From: JAOXRU01 sp965247735
GTDB taxonomy: Bacteria; Bacteroidota; Bacteroidia; Flavobacteriales; Flavobacteriaceae
Direction of reading: 5' to 3'
Length of the DNA stretch: 64,000 nucleotides
NCBI GenBank assembly: GCA_965247735.1
Contig: CBDFHN010000002.1
Span: 3,906,001-3,970,000, forward strand
The translations under genes were made by a program, and so were the position numbers. Of this stretch, positions 1 through 9,831 are shown piece by piece. The notes beneath the pieces are model-generated. The model saw only the letters and a program-made list of their open reading frames with translations. It ran no database searches and had not been told where the DNA came from. Numbering within the stretch: position 1 is the first letter of the stretch; every line of letters starts with the position of its first letter.

Positions 1-27
1 AAATTCTCATAATGAATAGTGTTTGTG

Positions 28-35
28 CAAAAGTA
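28..35 (-). promoter_or_regulatory. possible -7 box of a leftward gene outside the window
   Basis: Read on the minus strand, these bases give TACTTTTG, which fits the Bacteroidetes -7 consensus TAnnTTTG. A minus-strand ATG lies just downstream, at 8-10. No convincing -33 TTG is visible, so this is only a suggestion that a gene starts leftward at the window edge. Confidence 0.25.
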
Positions 36-110
36 ATTCTTTCTTCTAAATAAAGAAACGATATTTTATTTAGAATAGTTATAAATTGATAATTAACACC
101 ATCCTAACAT

Positions 111-140
111 TTCCAGAATAGAGTGTATGTTGTACTTTTG
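111..140 (+). promoter_or_regulatory. putative promoter of the act-cox operon
   Basis: TACTTTTG at 133-140 matches the Bacteroidetes -7 element TAnnTTTG. It lies about 90 bases before the first gene of the respiratory operon. The -33 region near 111 is weak (TTC rather than TTG). No other good match was seen in the leader, so this is the best candidate for driving actA to coxA. Confidence 0.45.
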
Positions 141-228
141 TTTGCGATTTAATACACGTATGATTGTCTTGTATAGATAAGATAGAAACAATCATGCCAG
201 AAATTAGAGAGAAACATATATTTTTAAT

Positions 229-1524
229 ATGAAAAAGGTAATATACCGCAATCAAATTTCAAGAGTCTTAGGTATAAGTTTAGCACTTCTGCTATTAGTT
301 ACAACGCAAGTTTTTGGTCAAGATCCTGCTGCTGCCCCTGTTGAAGGTGGTGGAGATCATGTCAACGGGAAAAAGATTTTTAATGCCAATTGTGCTGCAT
401 GTCATCATTTGGATAAGAAAATGACAGGTCCGGCATTAAGAGATGTAGCTGATAAGTATGAGCGCGAATGGATGTATGCTTGGATTAAAAATAGTGCAGG
501 ACTTATAAAGTCTGGTGATGAAACTGCAGTTGCTATTTTTGAAGAGAATAACAAAGTGCCTATGACGGCATTTCCATTGTTGTCAAACAAAGATATAGAT
601 GATATCTTGGCGTATACTTCACATGTTGTTGTAGAAGAGCCTAGGGGTCCTGGTGAAGAGCAAGTTGTTGTTGAGTCTGGTTTTCCAAACGAAATTATTC
701 TAGGGGCATTGGCTTTAGTTTTTGCATTATTAGTAATGATGTTGTTTATGGTAAACAAAACATTACGAAGAATTGCAGAGGCAAATGGTATAGCTGTCGC
801 AGAGAAAGAAAAAAGACTTCCAATATGGAAGGCTTTTATTCAAAATCAATTCTTGGTATTGACTACTACTGTTCTGTTGATACTAACAGGGGCGTATTTC
901 TTTTATGGGTATGCCATGCAGGTTGGAGTAGATCAAGGGTATCAGCCAGTACAGCCAATACATTATTCTCACAAGATACATGCTGGAGATAATGAGATAG
1001 ACTGTAAGTACTGTCACTCTTCTGCAAGAGTATCAAAAACTTCTGGGATTCCATCACTTAATGTATGTATGAACTGTCATAAGAGTATTTCAGAATATAC
1101 AGGTGAAGAAGATTTGGAAAATGGATACACAAAAGAATTTTATACCAAAGAAATCAAGAAATTATATGCTGCTGTAGGTTGGGATGAAACAACTCAAGGT
1201 TATACAGGAGAGACTAAGCCAGTAGAATGGGTGCGTGTACATAATTTACCTGATTTTGTGTACTTCAACCACTCTCAGCACGTAAGTGTAGCGGGAGTTG
1301 AATGTCAAACTTGTCATGGTCCTGTAGAGGAGATGGAAATTATGGAGCAACATTCGCCGTTAACAATGGGTTGGTGTATTACATGTCATAAAGAGACAGA
1401 TGTAAAAATGAAGGACAACGGTTATTATGAGAAAATTCATAAAGAATTGTCTAAGAAGTACGGTGTTGACAAACTTACTATAGCTCAATTAGGTGGGTTA
1501 GAATGTGGTAAGTGTCATTATTAA
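229..1524 (+). CDS. actA: alternative complex III subunit ActA, multiheme cytochrome c
   Basis: Membrane-anchored multiheme c-type cytochrome of alternative complex III, the quinol:electron acceptor oxidoreductase that replaces cytochrome bc1 in many Bacteroidetes. Six CxxCH heme motifs are visible, near residues 55, 259, 280, 359, 383 and 426. The first lies in a separate monoheme cytochrome domain behind an N-terminal signal segment (about residues 12-31). The other five form the pentaheme ActA domain. Two hydrophobic helices (about 155-180 and 205-225) separate the two parts. The extra N-terminal monoheme domain makes it longer than a bare pentaheme ActA. It is first of eight co-directional genes with short gaps, as expected for a complex assembled from one transcript. 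Function is from family knowledge; motifs are read directly. Confidence 0.93.
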   Translation: MKKVIYRNQISRVLGISLALLLLVTTQVFGQDPAAAPVEGGGDHVNGKKIFNANCAACHHLDKKMTGPALRDVADKYEREWMYAWIKNSAGLIKSGDETAVAIFEENNKVPMTAFPLLSNKDIDDILAYTSHVVVEEPRGPGEEQVVVESGFPNEIILGALALVFALLVMMLFMVNKTLRRIAEANGIAVAEKEKRLPIWKAFIQNQFLVLTTTVLLILTGAYFFYGYAMQVGVDQGYQPVQPIHYSHKIHAGDNEIDCKYCHSSARVSKTSGIPSLNVCMNCHKSISEYTGEEDLENGYTKEFYTKEIKKLYAAVGWDETTQGYTGETKPVEWVRVHNLPDFVYFNHSQHVSVAGVECQTCHGPVEEMEIMEQHSPLTMGWCITCHKETDVKMKDNGYYEKIHKELSKKYGVDKLTIAQLGGLECGKCHY

Positions 1525-1559
1525 TAGAATTACTAAAGCGATAATTACAAATATATAGT

Positions 1560-4500
1560 ATGGCATCAAACAAAAAATATTGGAAGAGTGTTGAGGAGTT
1601 AAATCCTAACAGTTCCATTGTTGAGACGCTAAAACAAAACGAATTTGTGCGCGAAATTCCTACTGATGAATTTTTAGGAGATGAGGAGAATTTAGCTTCT
1701 TCATCTACTTCAAGAAGGGATTTTCTTAAATATGTAGGTTTTAGTACTGCAGCAGCTTCTTTAGCTGCTTGTGAAGGTCCGGTTATTAAATCTGTTCCTT
1801 ATGTAGTACAGCCAGAAGGGATTATTCCTGGTGTTGCTGATTACTATGCAACTACTATTGCAAACGGATTTGATTTTGCTAGTATTTTAATCAAAACCAG
1901 AGAAGGAAGACCTATCAAGGTGGAGAATAATAAAGATGCAAAAGTGAACAACTGTGCTAACGCTAGGGTTCATGCATCGGTATTAGATCTTTATGATAGC
2001 TTAAGAGTTCAAGGGCCTAAGTTAAAAGGTGAGAGTACAGATTGGAGTTCATTAAATACAGCTGTTAAAGGCAAGTTGCAAACTGCAGCTGATGCTGGTA
2101 AACAAATTGTATTATTGACTCAAACATACGCAAGCCCGTCTACACAACGTTTAATTGCTGAGTTTAAAGCAAAGTATGCTACGGTAAAACATGTGTCTTA
2201 TGATGCTATTGCTGAAGATGCTACTCTAGATGCTTTTGAAGCAATGTATGGAGAAAGAGCATTGCCAGATTATAATTTTGCAAAAGCTGATGTTATTGTT
2301 TCTGTTGGAGCAGACTTCTTGTCAGATTGGCAAGGTGGATGTTTTGATACTGGATATGCAGAAGGTAGAATACCAAGTCATGGTAAAATGTCTAAGCATG
2401 TACAGTTTGAAGCTAATATGACACTTTCTGGTGCTAATGCTGATAAAAGATTGTTAACAACACCAACACAACAAAAAGTTGTTTTGGCTAAGTTATACGG
2501 ATATCTTACTGGAAAGTCGGTTTCAGGTGATTTGCCAGAAGCAATAGATATTGAACTTAAGAAAGCAGTGAAACAACTTAAGAAAGCTGGAAGTAAAGCT
2601 GTTGTTGTTTCTGGAATTCAAGATAAAAATGCACAGACCTTAGTTTTAGAAATTAATAAAATATTGTCTAGTGAAGTTATAGATGTAAAATCTCCTAAGT
2701 ATACACGTCAAGGAAATGCTAAAGCGGTATCGCAATTAGTAAAAGATATGAACGCTGGAAAAGTTGGAGTGTTGATTACAGACGGAGTAAATCCTATGTA
2801 TTCACTTCCAAATTCAACGGAGTTTGCTTCTGGAGTTGAAAAAGTTGATTTGTCTGTTGCGTTTTCTATGAAAGAAGATGAAACGGCAAAATTAATGCAG
2901 TATGTTGCTGCAGCACCACATTTTTTAGAATCTTGGGGTGATGTAGAGATGAAAAAAGGGCATTATGGTTTAATGCAACCAACAATTCGTCCATTGTTTG
3001 ATACCATGCAACTTCAAGATGCATTATTAAACTGGTTAGATACTGATAAATCATACTACGAATATGTAAAAGAAACTTGGACTACTTCATTATTGGGTGG
3101 TTTCGAGTGGAATAAAGCATTACATAATGGTGTTTTTGTTTCGGCAACACCAATGACTGCCGAAGTCGTTGAAGAAACAGCTGTTGAAGGAGAAGAAGTA
3201 CCTGAGTCAACTAGTATTGCAAGTGCGGTTAACGCATTAAGTAAGGCTACATCTACAGGAATGGAACTTACTTTGTATGCTAAAGTAGGAATGGGAGATG
3301 GACAGCAAGCAAATAACCCTTGGTTGCAAGAATTTCCTGATCCAATTACAAGAGTTTCTTGGGATAACTATGTTACCATGTCTAAAGTTGATGCGGAAAG
3401 ACTAGAGGTTAAAAACTGGAATGTAGCAACTGGAGCACTTAATGGAAGTTATATAACATTGGATGTTGATGGAGCTAAAGTAAAAGCGCCAGTTCTTATT
3501 CAGCCTGGACAAGCACCTGGAACATTAGGATTGTCTTACGGATACGGAAAAAAAGAAGGTTTAAAAACTGAAATGCAAACTGGAGTTAACGCTTTTGCAT
3601 TATATCAGAACTTTAACAACATACAAACAGTAGCTGTAACATCAATAGAGAACAGTGAGCATGAATTTGCTTGTGTACAGTTGCACAATACCCTAATGGG
3701 GAGAGGAGATATCCTTAAAGAAACAACTTTGGAGGTGTTTAATACCACTAAAGCTAAAGATTGGAATCCAAAACCAATGGTTTCCTTAAATCATGAAGAA
3801 GTAGAAGCTTCTACATTGAGTCTTTGGGGAGAATTTGATAGAACAATAGGACATCATTTTAATCTTTCAATAGATTTAAATGCATGTACGGGATGTGGGG
3901 CATGTGTTATTGCTTGTCACGCAGAAAATAACGTTCCTGTAGTAGGTAAAGAAGAGGTAAGAAGATCTCGTGATATGCACTGGTTGCGTATTGATAGATA
4001 CTATTCTTCTGAAGAAACTTTTGATGGGGATAATAATAAGAAACATGATATGGATGGTCTCTTCGGAGAGCATGGTAGCTTAGGAGGTTTTGGAGAGATG
4101 GAAGATCCGTCTGCTAATCCTCAAGTAGCATTCCAACCTGTAATGTGTCAGCATTGTAACCATGCGCCTTGTGAAACTGTTTGTCCAGTAGCGGCAACAT
4201 CACATGGTCGTCAAGGGCAAAATCATATGGCATATAACAGATGTGTTGGTACACGTTACTGTGCTAATAACTGTCCTTATAAAGTTCGTCGTTTCAACTG
4301 GTTCTTGTATAATAATAACGATGAGTTTGATTATAACATGAATAATGACCTTGGTAAAATGGTACTTAACCCAGATGTGGTTGTGCGTTCTAGAGGGGTT
4401 ATGGAAAAATGTTCTTTCTGTATTCAGAGTACTCAAGCAGTTATTCTTAAAGCTAAGAAAGAAGGAAGACCAGTTGCTAAAGGAGAGTTTAACGATACTT

Positions 4501-4676
4501 GTGCTTGTTCTGCAGCTTGTGGTTCTGGTGCAATGCGTTTTGGGGATATTAACGAAGAAGGCAGTGTTATTTCTGAGTTAATTGAAGATGAAAGAGCATA
4601 TCACTTGTTAGAGCATGTTGGGACAAAACCAAATGTGGTTTACCAAGTAAAAGTTAGGAATACTACTGAAGCATAA
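1560..4676 (+). CDS. actB: alternative complex III subunit ActB, molybdopterin-like/iron-sulfur protein
   Basis: Large periplasm-facing subunit of alternative complex III, 1038 residues. It fuses a molybdopterin-oxidoreductase-like N-terminal part, inactive in this family, to a ferredoxin-like C-terminal part. A twin-arginine-like SRRDFLKYVGFS motif sits near residue 52, indicating Tat-type targeting. Cysteine clusters in the last third (CTGCGACVIAC, CQHCNHAPCETVC, CVGTRYCANNC and a final CSFC...CACSAAC) would hold four Fe-S centres, passing electrons from quinol towards the ActA hemes. It begins 35 bases after actA. Length and motif order match the family; nothing looks broken. Confidence 0.93.
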   Translation: MASNKKYWKSVEELNPNSSIVETLKQNEFVREIPTDEFLGDEENLASSSTSRRDFLKYVGFSTAAASLAACEGPVIKSVPYVVQPEGIIPGVADYYATTIANGFDFASILIKTREGRPIKVENNKDAKVNNCANARVHASVLDLYDSLRVQGPKLKGESTDWSSLNTAVKGKLQTAADAGKQIVLLTQTYASPSTQRLIAEFKAKYATVKHVSYDAIAEDATLDAFEAMYGERALPDYNFAKADVIVSVGADFLSDWQGGCFDTGYAEGRIPSHGKMSKHVQFEANMTLSGANADKRLLTTPTQQKVVLAKLYGYLTGKSVSGDLPEAIDIELKKAVKQLKKAGSKAVVVSGIQDKNAQTLVLEINKILSSEVIDVKSPKYTRQGNAKAVSQLVKDMNAGKVGVLITDGVNPMYSLPNSTEFASGVEKVDLSVAFSMKEDETAKLMQYVAAAPHFLESWGDVEMKKGHYGLMQPTIRPLFDTMQLQDALLNWLDTDKSYYEYVKETWTTSLLGGFEWNKALHNGVFVSATPMTAEVVEETAVEGEEVPESTSIASAVNALSKATSTGMELTLYAKVGMGDGQQANNPWLQEFPDPITRVSWDNYVTMSKVDAERLEVKNWNVATGALNGSYITLDVDGAKVKAPVLIQPGQAPGTLGLSYGYGKKEGLKTEMQTGVNAFALYQNFNNIQTVAVTSIENSEHEFACVQLHNTLMGRGDILKETTLEVFNTTKAKDWNPKPMVSLNHEEVEASTLSLWGEFDRTIGHHFNLSIDLNACTGCGACVIACHAENNVPVVGKEEVRRSRDMHWLRIDRYYSSEETFDGDNNKKHDMDGLFGEHGSLGGFGEMEDPSANPQVAFQPVMCQHCNHAPCETVCPVAATSHGRQGQNHMAYNRCVGTRYCANNCPYKVRRFNWFLYNNNDEFDYNMNNDLGKMVLNPDVVVRSRGVMEKCSFCIQSTQAVILKAKKEGRPVAKGEFNDTCACSAACGSGAMRFGDINEEGSVISELIEDERAYHLLEHVGTKPNVVYQVKVRNTTEA

Positions 4677-4711
4677 ATAGAATTAGTTAAGAAAATAATT
4701 ATATAAGTACT

Positions 4712-6178
4712 ATGGCGTCGCATTACGAAGCACCTATACGAAAACCTTTAGTTACCGGAGATAAAACTTATCACGATGTAACCTTGGATATTGTAGCTCC
4801 AGTTGAAGGTAAAGCAAATAAACAATGGTGGATTGTCTTTTCAATCGCTCTAGCAGCATTTGCTTGGGGATTAGGATCTATGATCTATACCATTTCAACA
4901 GGGATAGGTACCTGGGGATTGAACAAAACCGTTGGTTGGGCATGGGATATTACTAACTTCGTTTGGTGGGTTGGTATTGGACATGCAGGAACATTAATTT
5001 CTGCAGTACTATTATTATTCCGTCAAAAATGGAGAATGGCAATTAACCGTTCTGCGGAAGCCATGACCATTTTCTCGGTATTCCAGGCAGGATTGTTTCC
5101 TATTATCCACATGGGTAGACCATGGTTAGGATACTGGACACTTCCAATTCCGAATCAATTTGGATCCTTATGGGTTAACTTTAATTCTCCATTACTTTGG
5201 GATGTATTTGCAATATCTACATACCTTTCTGTATCTGTGGTATTCTGGTGGACAGGTTTATTGCCTGATTTTGCTATGATTCGTGATAGAGCAGTAAAGC
5301 CTTTCCAAAAGAAAATTTACGGATTACTAAGTTTCGGATGGAGTGGTAGAGCAAAGGATTGGCAACGTTTTGAAGAAGTATCATTGGTATTAGCTGGTTT
5401 AGCTACACCACTTGTGCTTTCTGTACATACCATTGTATCTTTTGACTTTGCTACAGCAGTAATTCCTGGATGGCACACCACCATCTTTCCTCCATATTTT
5501 GTTGCAGGAGCGGTATTCTCAGGATTTGCTATGGTAAATACCTTACTTATTATAATGCGTAAGGTGTGTAACTTAGAAAACTATATTACAATTCAGCATA
5601 TAGAATTAATGAATATCGTAATTATGATTACGGGTTCAATAGTTGGTTGTGCATATATTACGGAGTTGTTTGTGGCTTGGTATTCAGGAGTTGAGTACGA
5701 ACAATATGCATTCCTTAACCGTGCAACAGGACCATATGCTTGGGCATATTGGGCAATGATGACTTGTAATGTATTCTCTCCGCAGTTTATGTGGTCTAAG
5801 AAATTAAGAACAAGTATTATGTTCTCTTTTATAATATCTCTTGTAGTAAACGTAGGGATGTGGTTTGAGCGTTTTGTAATTATTGTAACATCGTTGCATA
5901 GAGATTACTTGCCATCGTCTTGGACAATGTTCTCGCCTACATTTGTAGATGCAGGTATTTATATTGGAACTATAGGATTCTTTTTTGTACTATTTTTATT
6001 ATATGCTAGAACATTCCCAGTGATTGCTCAAGCAGAAGTAAAAACAATTATGAAATCTTCTGGAGAACGATATAAGAAACTTAGAGAGTCAGGTAAGAGT
6101 TTGGTTGGTTCAGGAGCAGATCCTCGAACATCATCAAATTACGATGGTTCTGCAAGTGGTGGAGCTGTTAAAAATTAA
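4712..6178 (+). CDS. actC: alternative complex III subunit ActC, NrfD-like quinol-binding membrane protein
   Basis: Polytopic membrane protein of the NrfD/PsrC family, 488 residues, with about ten hydrophobic helices. It starts after a short hydrophilic N-terminus that includes a conserved-looking RKPLVTGDKTYHDV segment. In alternative complex III this subunit is thought to carry a menaquinol oxidation site and perhaps part of a proton path. The C-terminal tail is Gly/Ser-rich and soluble. It lies between actB and actD with gaps of about 35 bases, the standard gene order. The family assignment is firm; the exact quinol residues cannot be named from sequence reading alone. Confidence 0.92.
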   Translation: MASHYEAPIRKPLVTGDKTYHDVTLDIVAPVEGKANKQWWIVFSIALAAFAWGLGSMIYTISTGIGTWGLNKTVGWAWDITNFVWWVGIGHAGTLISAVLLLFRQKWRMAINRSAEAMTIFSVFQAGLFPIIHMGRPWLGYWTLPIPNQFGSLWVNFNSPLLWDVFAISTYLSVSVVFWWTGLLPDFAMIRDRAVKPFQKKIYGLLSFGWSGRAKDWQRFEEVSLVLAGLATPLVLSVHTIVSFDFATAVIPGWHTTIFPPYFVAGAVFSGFAMVNTLLIIMRKVCNLENYITIQHIELMNIVIMITGSIVGCAYITELFVAWYSGVEYEQYAFLNRATGPYAWAYWAMMTCNVFSPQFMWSKKLRTSIMFSFIISLVVNVGMWFERFVIIVTSLHRDYLPSSWTMFSPTFVDAGIYIGTIGFFFVLFLLYARTFPVIAQAEVKTIMKSSGERYKKLRESGKSLVGSGADPRTSSNYDGSASGGAVKN

Positions 6179-6214
6179 GAAAACGATAATTAATTATACT
6201 AATAAAATTTAATT

Positions 6215-6736
6215 ATGGCGTCTAAAGTTATACAAGCATTATATAATGATGATGATGTGCTAATGTTAGCGGTAAAAGAGATTAAGGCTAAAAAACATCA
6301 TATCGATGAGATATTTTGTCCTTTCCCGGTTCACGGGTTGGACAAAGCAATGGGATTGGCACCAACTAGACTAGCAATTGCAGCATTCATTTATGGATGT
6401 ATTGGTTTGGCAGTAGCAACTACAATGATGAACTTTATCATGATTGAAGATTGGCCTCAGAATATTGGTGGTAAACCTAGTTTTAGTTATATAGAAAACA
6501 TGCCAGCTTTCGTTCCAATTATGTTTGAACTTACGGTGTTTTTTGCAGCTCACCTTATGGTAATTACCTTTTTCTTAAGAAGTAGGTTATGGCCGTTTAA
6601 AGAAGCTGAAAATCCAGATGTAAGAACTACGGACGATCATTTTCTTATGGAAATAGAAATCCATAATAATGAGGAGGAGTTAAGAGCTTTGTTGATTTCA
6701 ACTGGAGCAGTAGAGATAAAAATTTCAGATAAGTAA
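6215..6736 (+). CDS. actD: alternative complex III subunit ActD (DUF3341)
   Basis: Small membrane subunit, 173 residues, of the DUF3341/ActD family. A soluble N-terminal half contains a conserved-looking FCPFPVHGLDKAMGL stretch. Two transmembrane helices follow (about residues 53-78 and 98-120), then a short acidic tail. ActD is a structural subunit interacting with ActC and ActF and carries no cofactor motif. Position and size match the canonical order. Confidence 0.9.
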   Translation: MASKVIQALYNDDDVLMLAVKEIKAKKHHIDEIFCPFPVHGLDKAMGLAPTRLAIAAFIYGCIGLAVATTMMNFIMIEDWPQNIGGKPSFSYIENMPAFVPIMFELTVFFAAHLMVITFFLRSRLWPFKEAENPDVRTTDDHFLMEIEIHNNEEELRALLISTGAVEIKISDK

Positions 6737-6749
6737 AACAGTAGTATTG

Positions 6750-7313
6750 ATGAGTTACTTTAAAAAAATAGGATTATTATTAGGAACAACATTAATGTTG
6801 GTTTCTTGTTTCAATAAAAATGCACCTAATTATCAGTATTTCCCAAATATGTACGAGCCAATTGGTTATGAGACATATCAGAAATCTGATGCATTTAAGA
6901 GTGGGTTTGAAGCGCAGTTACCAGCGGAGAACACAATCAAAAGAGGATGGATGCCTTATAAGTATGACAATACTGTTGAGGGTAAAGATTTGGCAACTTT
7001 AGAACTGTTAAGTCCATTAGATTCTTTAAATGTTGAAAAAAACCTTAAGGTTGGTAAAGAACTTTATGGAATTTACTGTGGGGTTTGTCATGGTGATAAA
7101 GGTAAGGGACAAGGGATCTTAGTGGAAAGAGAAAAGATACTTGGAGTGCCTTCTTATGCAGATCCAGCAAGAAATATTACCCAAGGAGATACCTATCATG
7201 TAATTTTCTACGGGTTAAATTCTATGGGGTCTTATGCGAATCAATTGGACGAAAAAGAGCGTTGGCAAGTAGCATTACATGTTAACAAGTTAAGAGAGAA
7301 ATTACTTAAATAA
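6750..7313 (+). CDS. actE: alternative complex III subunit ActE, monoheme cytochrome c lipoprotein
   Basis: Monoheme cytochrome c of alternative complex III, 187 residues from the ATG at 6750. A TTG three bases earlier is also in frame but less likely. A lipoprotein signal ends in LVSC near residue 20, so the protein is probably membrane-tethered by lipid. One heme motif, CGVCHGDKGKGQG, lies at about residues 109-121. The start is 13 bases after the actD stop, consistent with close coupling. It is expected to relay electrons from ActA to the downstream oxidase. Confidence 0.9.
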   Translation: MSYFKKIGLLLGTTLMLVSCFNKNAPNYQYFPNMYEPIGYETYQKSDAFKSGFEAQLPAENTIKRGWMPYKYDNTVEGKDLATLELLSPLDSLNVEKNLKVGKELYGIYCGVCHGDKGKGQGILVEREKILGVPSYADPARNITQGDTYHVIFYGLNSMGSYANQLDEKERWQVALHVNKLREKLLK

Positions 7314-7332
7314 TTTAGACATAGTTTAAGAT

Positions 7333-8700
7333 ATGTATACGTTTTCAAAGAAATTAAAATTAGCATCATTCATATTAATGGCCGTTGGTCTAATAGGAAT
7401 GACTATCGGATTCTTAAGTACTCCATCTACAGTTGCTGAAGCTCATGCATATGAGGCTGCCGCTTCTGGGGGGCACGGAGATGATCATGCTGTTGCTGCC
7501 AATCATGGAGAGGAAAAAGCACATGGAGAGGAAAAATCTCATGATGCTAATACCGAAACTAAAGAAGGGGATGCTCATATGGCATCTGATGATGATAAGC
7601 ACGGAAAACATTTATTAGGACAGTTAAAAAATAGACCTTGGTCTGCACTTTACGTTGCTGCTTTCTTTTTTATGATGATAGCGCTTGGTGCATTGGTGTT
7701 TTATGCCATACAAAGAGCTTCGCAAGCAGGGTGGTCGCCATTGTTATTTAGAGTAATGGAAGGAATTACTTCCTATTTGTTACCAGGTTTGGTAGCGGTA
7801 TTTGCGGTTCTTGCTTTATCAGGGATGCACTTAAATCATATGTTTCCTTGGATGGATCCTGAAGTAGTAAAAGGCGATCATCTATTAGAAGGAAAAGCAG
7901 GATATTTAAGTTTGCCATTCTTTTATGGTAGAGCTCTTGTTTTTATTGCTGGATGGGTAGCATATCAATTCTTGTCACGTAAGTTTTCAATAGCACAAGA
8001 TAATGCAGAAGACAATAAAAATTTTGTAAAGAATTTTAGATTATCTGCCATATTCTTGGTGTTTTTCTTATACTCAGAATCAATCATGTCTTGGGACTGG
8101 ATTATGAGTGTGGATCCACACTGGTTTAGTACGCTATTTGGATGGTATTTGTTTGCTAGTATGTTTGTTTCTGGAATTACAGTAATTGCATTAGTTACTA
8201 TATATTTAAAATCAAAAGGATATTTAGAAGAGGTTAGTAATAGTCATATTCATGATTTAGCTAAGTTTATGTTCGGTATCAGTATATTCTGGACCTATCT
8301 TTGGTTCTCTCAGTTTATGTTGATCTGGTATGCTAATATTCCTGAAGAAATCACATATTTCATTACAAGAATAGATGACTTTAGATTGCCTTTCTTTGGT
8401 ATGGTAGTGCTTAACTTCTTAATGCCAGTGTTAATACTTATGAATAGTGATTATAAGCGATTAAATTGGTTTGTGGTTATGGCTGGTATATTAATATTAG
8501 TTGGTCATTATATGGATATTTATATCATGATTATGCCGGCAACAGTTGGAAATATGGCAGGATTTGGAATTCCTGAATTAAGTGCTATACTTTTCTTCCT
8601 AGGCTTGTTTATATTTGTAGTCTTCCGTGCGCTTACAAAATCACCATTGGTTGCAAAAGGAAGTCCTTTTATTGAAGAGAGTAGACACTTTCATTATTAA
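7333..8700 (+). CDS. actF: alternative complex III subunit ActF, NrfD-like membrane protein
   Basis: Polytopic membrane protein, 455 residues, of the ActF branch of the NrfD family and a structural relative of ActC. An N-terminal helix is followed by a His/Asp/Glu-rich soluble loop (about residues 35-95) containing repeated HGEEKAHGEEKSH-like segments. About nine hydrophobic helices follow. The His-rich loop is unusual in composition and could bind metal, although that is only inference. It is the sixth and last act gene, followed after 30 bases by cytochrome oxidase subunit II. This supports coupling of the complex to a caa3-type oxidase. Confidence 0.9.
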   Translation: MYTFSKKLKLASFILMAVGLIGMTIGFLSTPSTVAEAHAYEAAASGGHGDDHAVAANHGEEKAHGEEKSHDANTETKEGDAHMASDDDKHGKHLLGQLKNRPWSALYVAAFFFMMIALGALVFYAIQRASQAGWSPLLFRVMEGITSYLLPGLVAVFAVLALSGMHLNHMFPWMDPEVVKGDHLLEGKAGYLSLPFFYGRALVFIAGWVAYQFLSRKFSIAQDNAEDNKNFVKNFRLSAIFLVFFLYSESIMSWDWIMSVDPHWFSTLFGWYLFASMFVSGITVIALVTIYLKSKGYLEEVSNSHIHDLAKFMFGISIFWTYLWFSQFMLIWYANIPEEITYFITRIDDFRLPFFGMVVLNFLMPVLILMNSDYKRLNWFVVMAGILILVGHYMDIYIMIMPATVGNMAGFGIPELSAILFFLGLFIFVVFRALTKSPLVAKGSPFIEESRHFHY

Positions 8701-8730
8701 TAATTTTATTTAAAAGAAAACAGGAAATAG

Positions 8731-9792
8731 ATGACTGCTTTATTAATTATTATAGTTCTTTTATTAGTTGGAATTGCCATATGGCAAATGACTAAGATAT
8801 TTGAATTGTCACAAATTGGATCAGATAACGATCCTACAATTGCAAATGATGTAGATAATGAGAGAAATGGGTACATGATGTTTGCCTTTTTGATCTTTAT
8901 GTATGTTGGTATGATTTATGGATTCTATGCTTGGGGGAAATTCTTCTTGCCAGAAGCTGCTTCTGCTCATGGAACAGATTATGACATTTTAATGTTAATC
9001 TCTTTCATATTAATATTTATTGTACAAGCAATTACTCAAGCATTATTGTTTGGTTTTGCGTATAAGTATAGAGGTAAAAAAGAAAATAAAGCATTGTTCT
9101 TTGCAGATAATGACAAGTTAGAGTTTATATGGACTATTATTCCTGTAATTGTACTTTCAGGATTAATCTTATATGGTTTATTTACTTGGACTACTATTAT
9201 GGATATTAATGATGATGACGATCCACTTATTATAGAGTTGTATGCACAACAGTTTAACTGGACAGCAAGATATGCTGGTGCTGATAATTCATTAGGAGAA
9301 GCTAATGTTAGGATGATTGATATTGATAGAGCTAATGTATTGGGTCTTGATGAATCTGATTTGAATTCTGCTGATGATATTATCGTTAAAGAATTGCATT
9401 TACCAGTAGGGAGAAAAGTGAATTTTAAAATGCGTTCTCAGGATGTATTGCACTCTGCTTATTTTCCTCACTTTAGAGCACAAATGAACTGTGTTCCTGG
9501 TATGACTACTCAGTTTTCTTTTACGCCAACAATTACTACTGCTGACATGAGACAAAATCCTGATGTTGTAGATAAAGTATTAAGAACTAATAAAATTAGG
9601 GCTAAGCGTAAAGCTGCTGGCGAAGATGTAGATCCATGGGAATTCGATTACGTATTACTTTGTAATAAAATTTGTGGTAAATCGCATTATAATATGCAAA
9701 TGAAGATCATTGTTGAATCTGAAGAAGACTATAAAAAATGGTTGGCAACTCAGCAAACCTTCAAAGAAACGATAGCTTCAATAGCGCAATAA
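8731..9792 (+). CDS. coxB: cytochrome c oxidase subunit II
   Basis: Electron-entry subunit of an aa3/caa3-type heme-copper oxidase, 353 residues. The CuA ligands are visible near the C-terminus as LCNKICGKSHYNMQM (Cys-x3-Cys-x3-His-x2-Met). A distal His lies in QDVLHSAYFPHF. The N-terminal part is longer than usual, with an additional hydrophobic segment before the standard pair of transmembrane helices (about residues 85-110 and 130-150). No heme motif was found, so this polypeptide has no fused cytochrome c domain. It sits immediately after the act genes and before coxA. Confidence 0.94.
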   Translation: MTALLIIIVLLLVGIAIWQMTKIFELSQIGSDNDPTIANDVDNERNGYMMFAFLIFMYVGMIYGFYAWGKFFLPEAASAHGTDYDILMLISFILIFIVQAITQALLFGFAYKYRGKKENKALFFADNDKLEFIWTIIPVIVLSGLILYGLFTWTTIMDINDDDDPLIIELYAQQFNWTARYAGADNSLGEANVRMIDIDRANVLGLDESDLNSADDIIVKELHLPVGRKVNFKMRSQDVLHSAYFPHFRAQMNCVPGMTTQFSFTPTITTADMRQNPDVVDKVLRTNKIRAKRKAAGEDVDPWEFDYVLLCNKICGKSHYNMQMKIIVESEEDYKKWLATQQTFKETIASIAQ

Positions 9793-9831
9793 GATTATTT
9801 TAATAGAATTATAAAAAATACAATATAGATT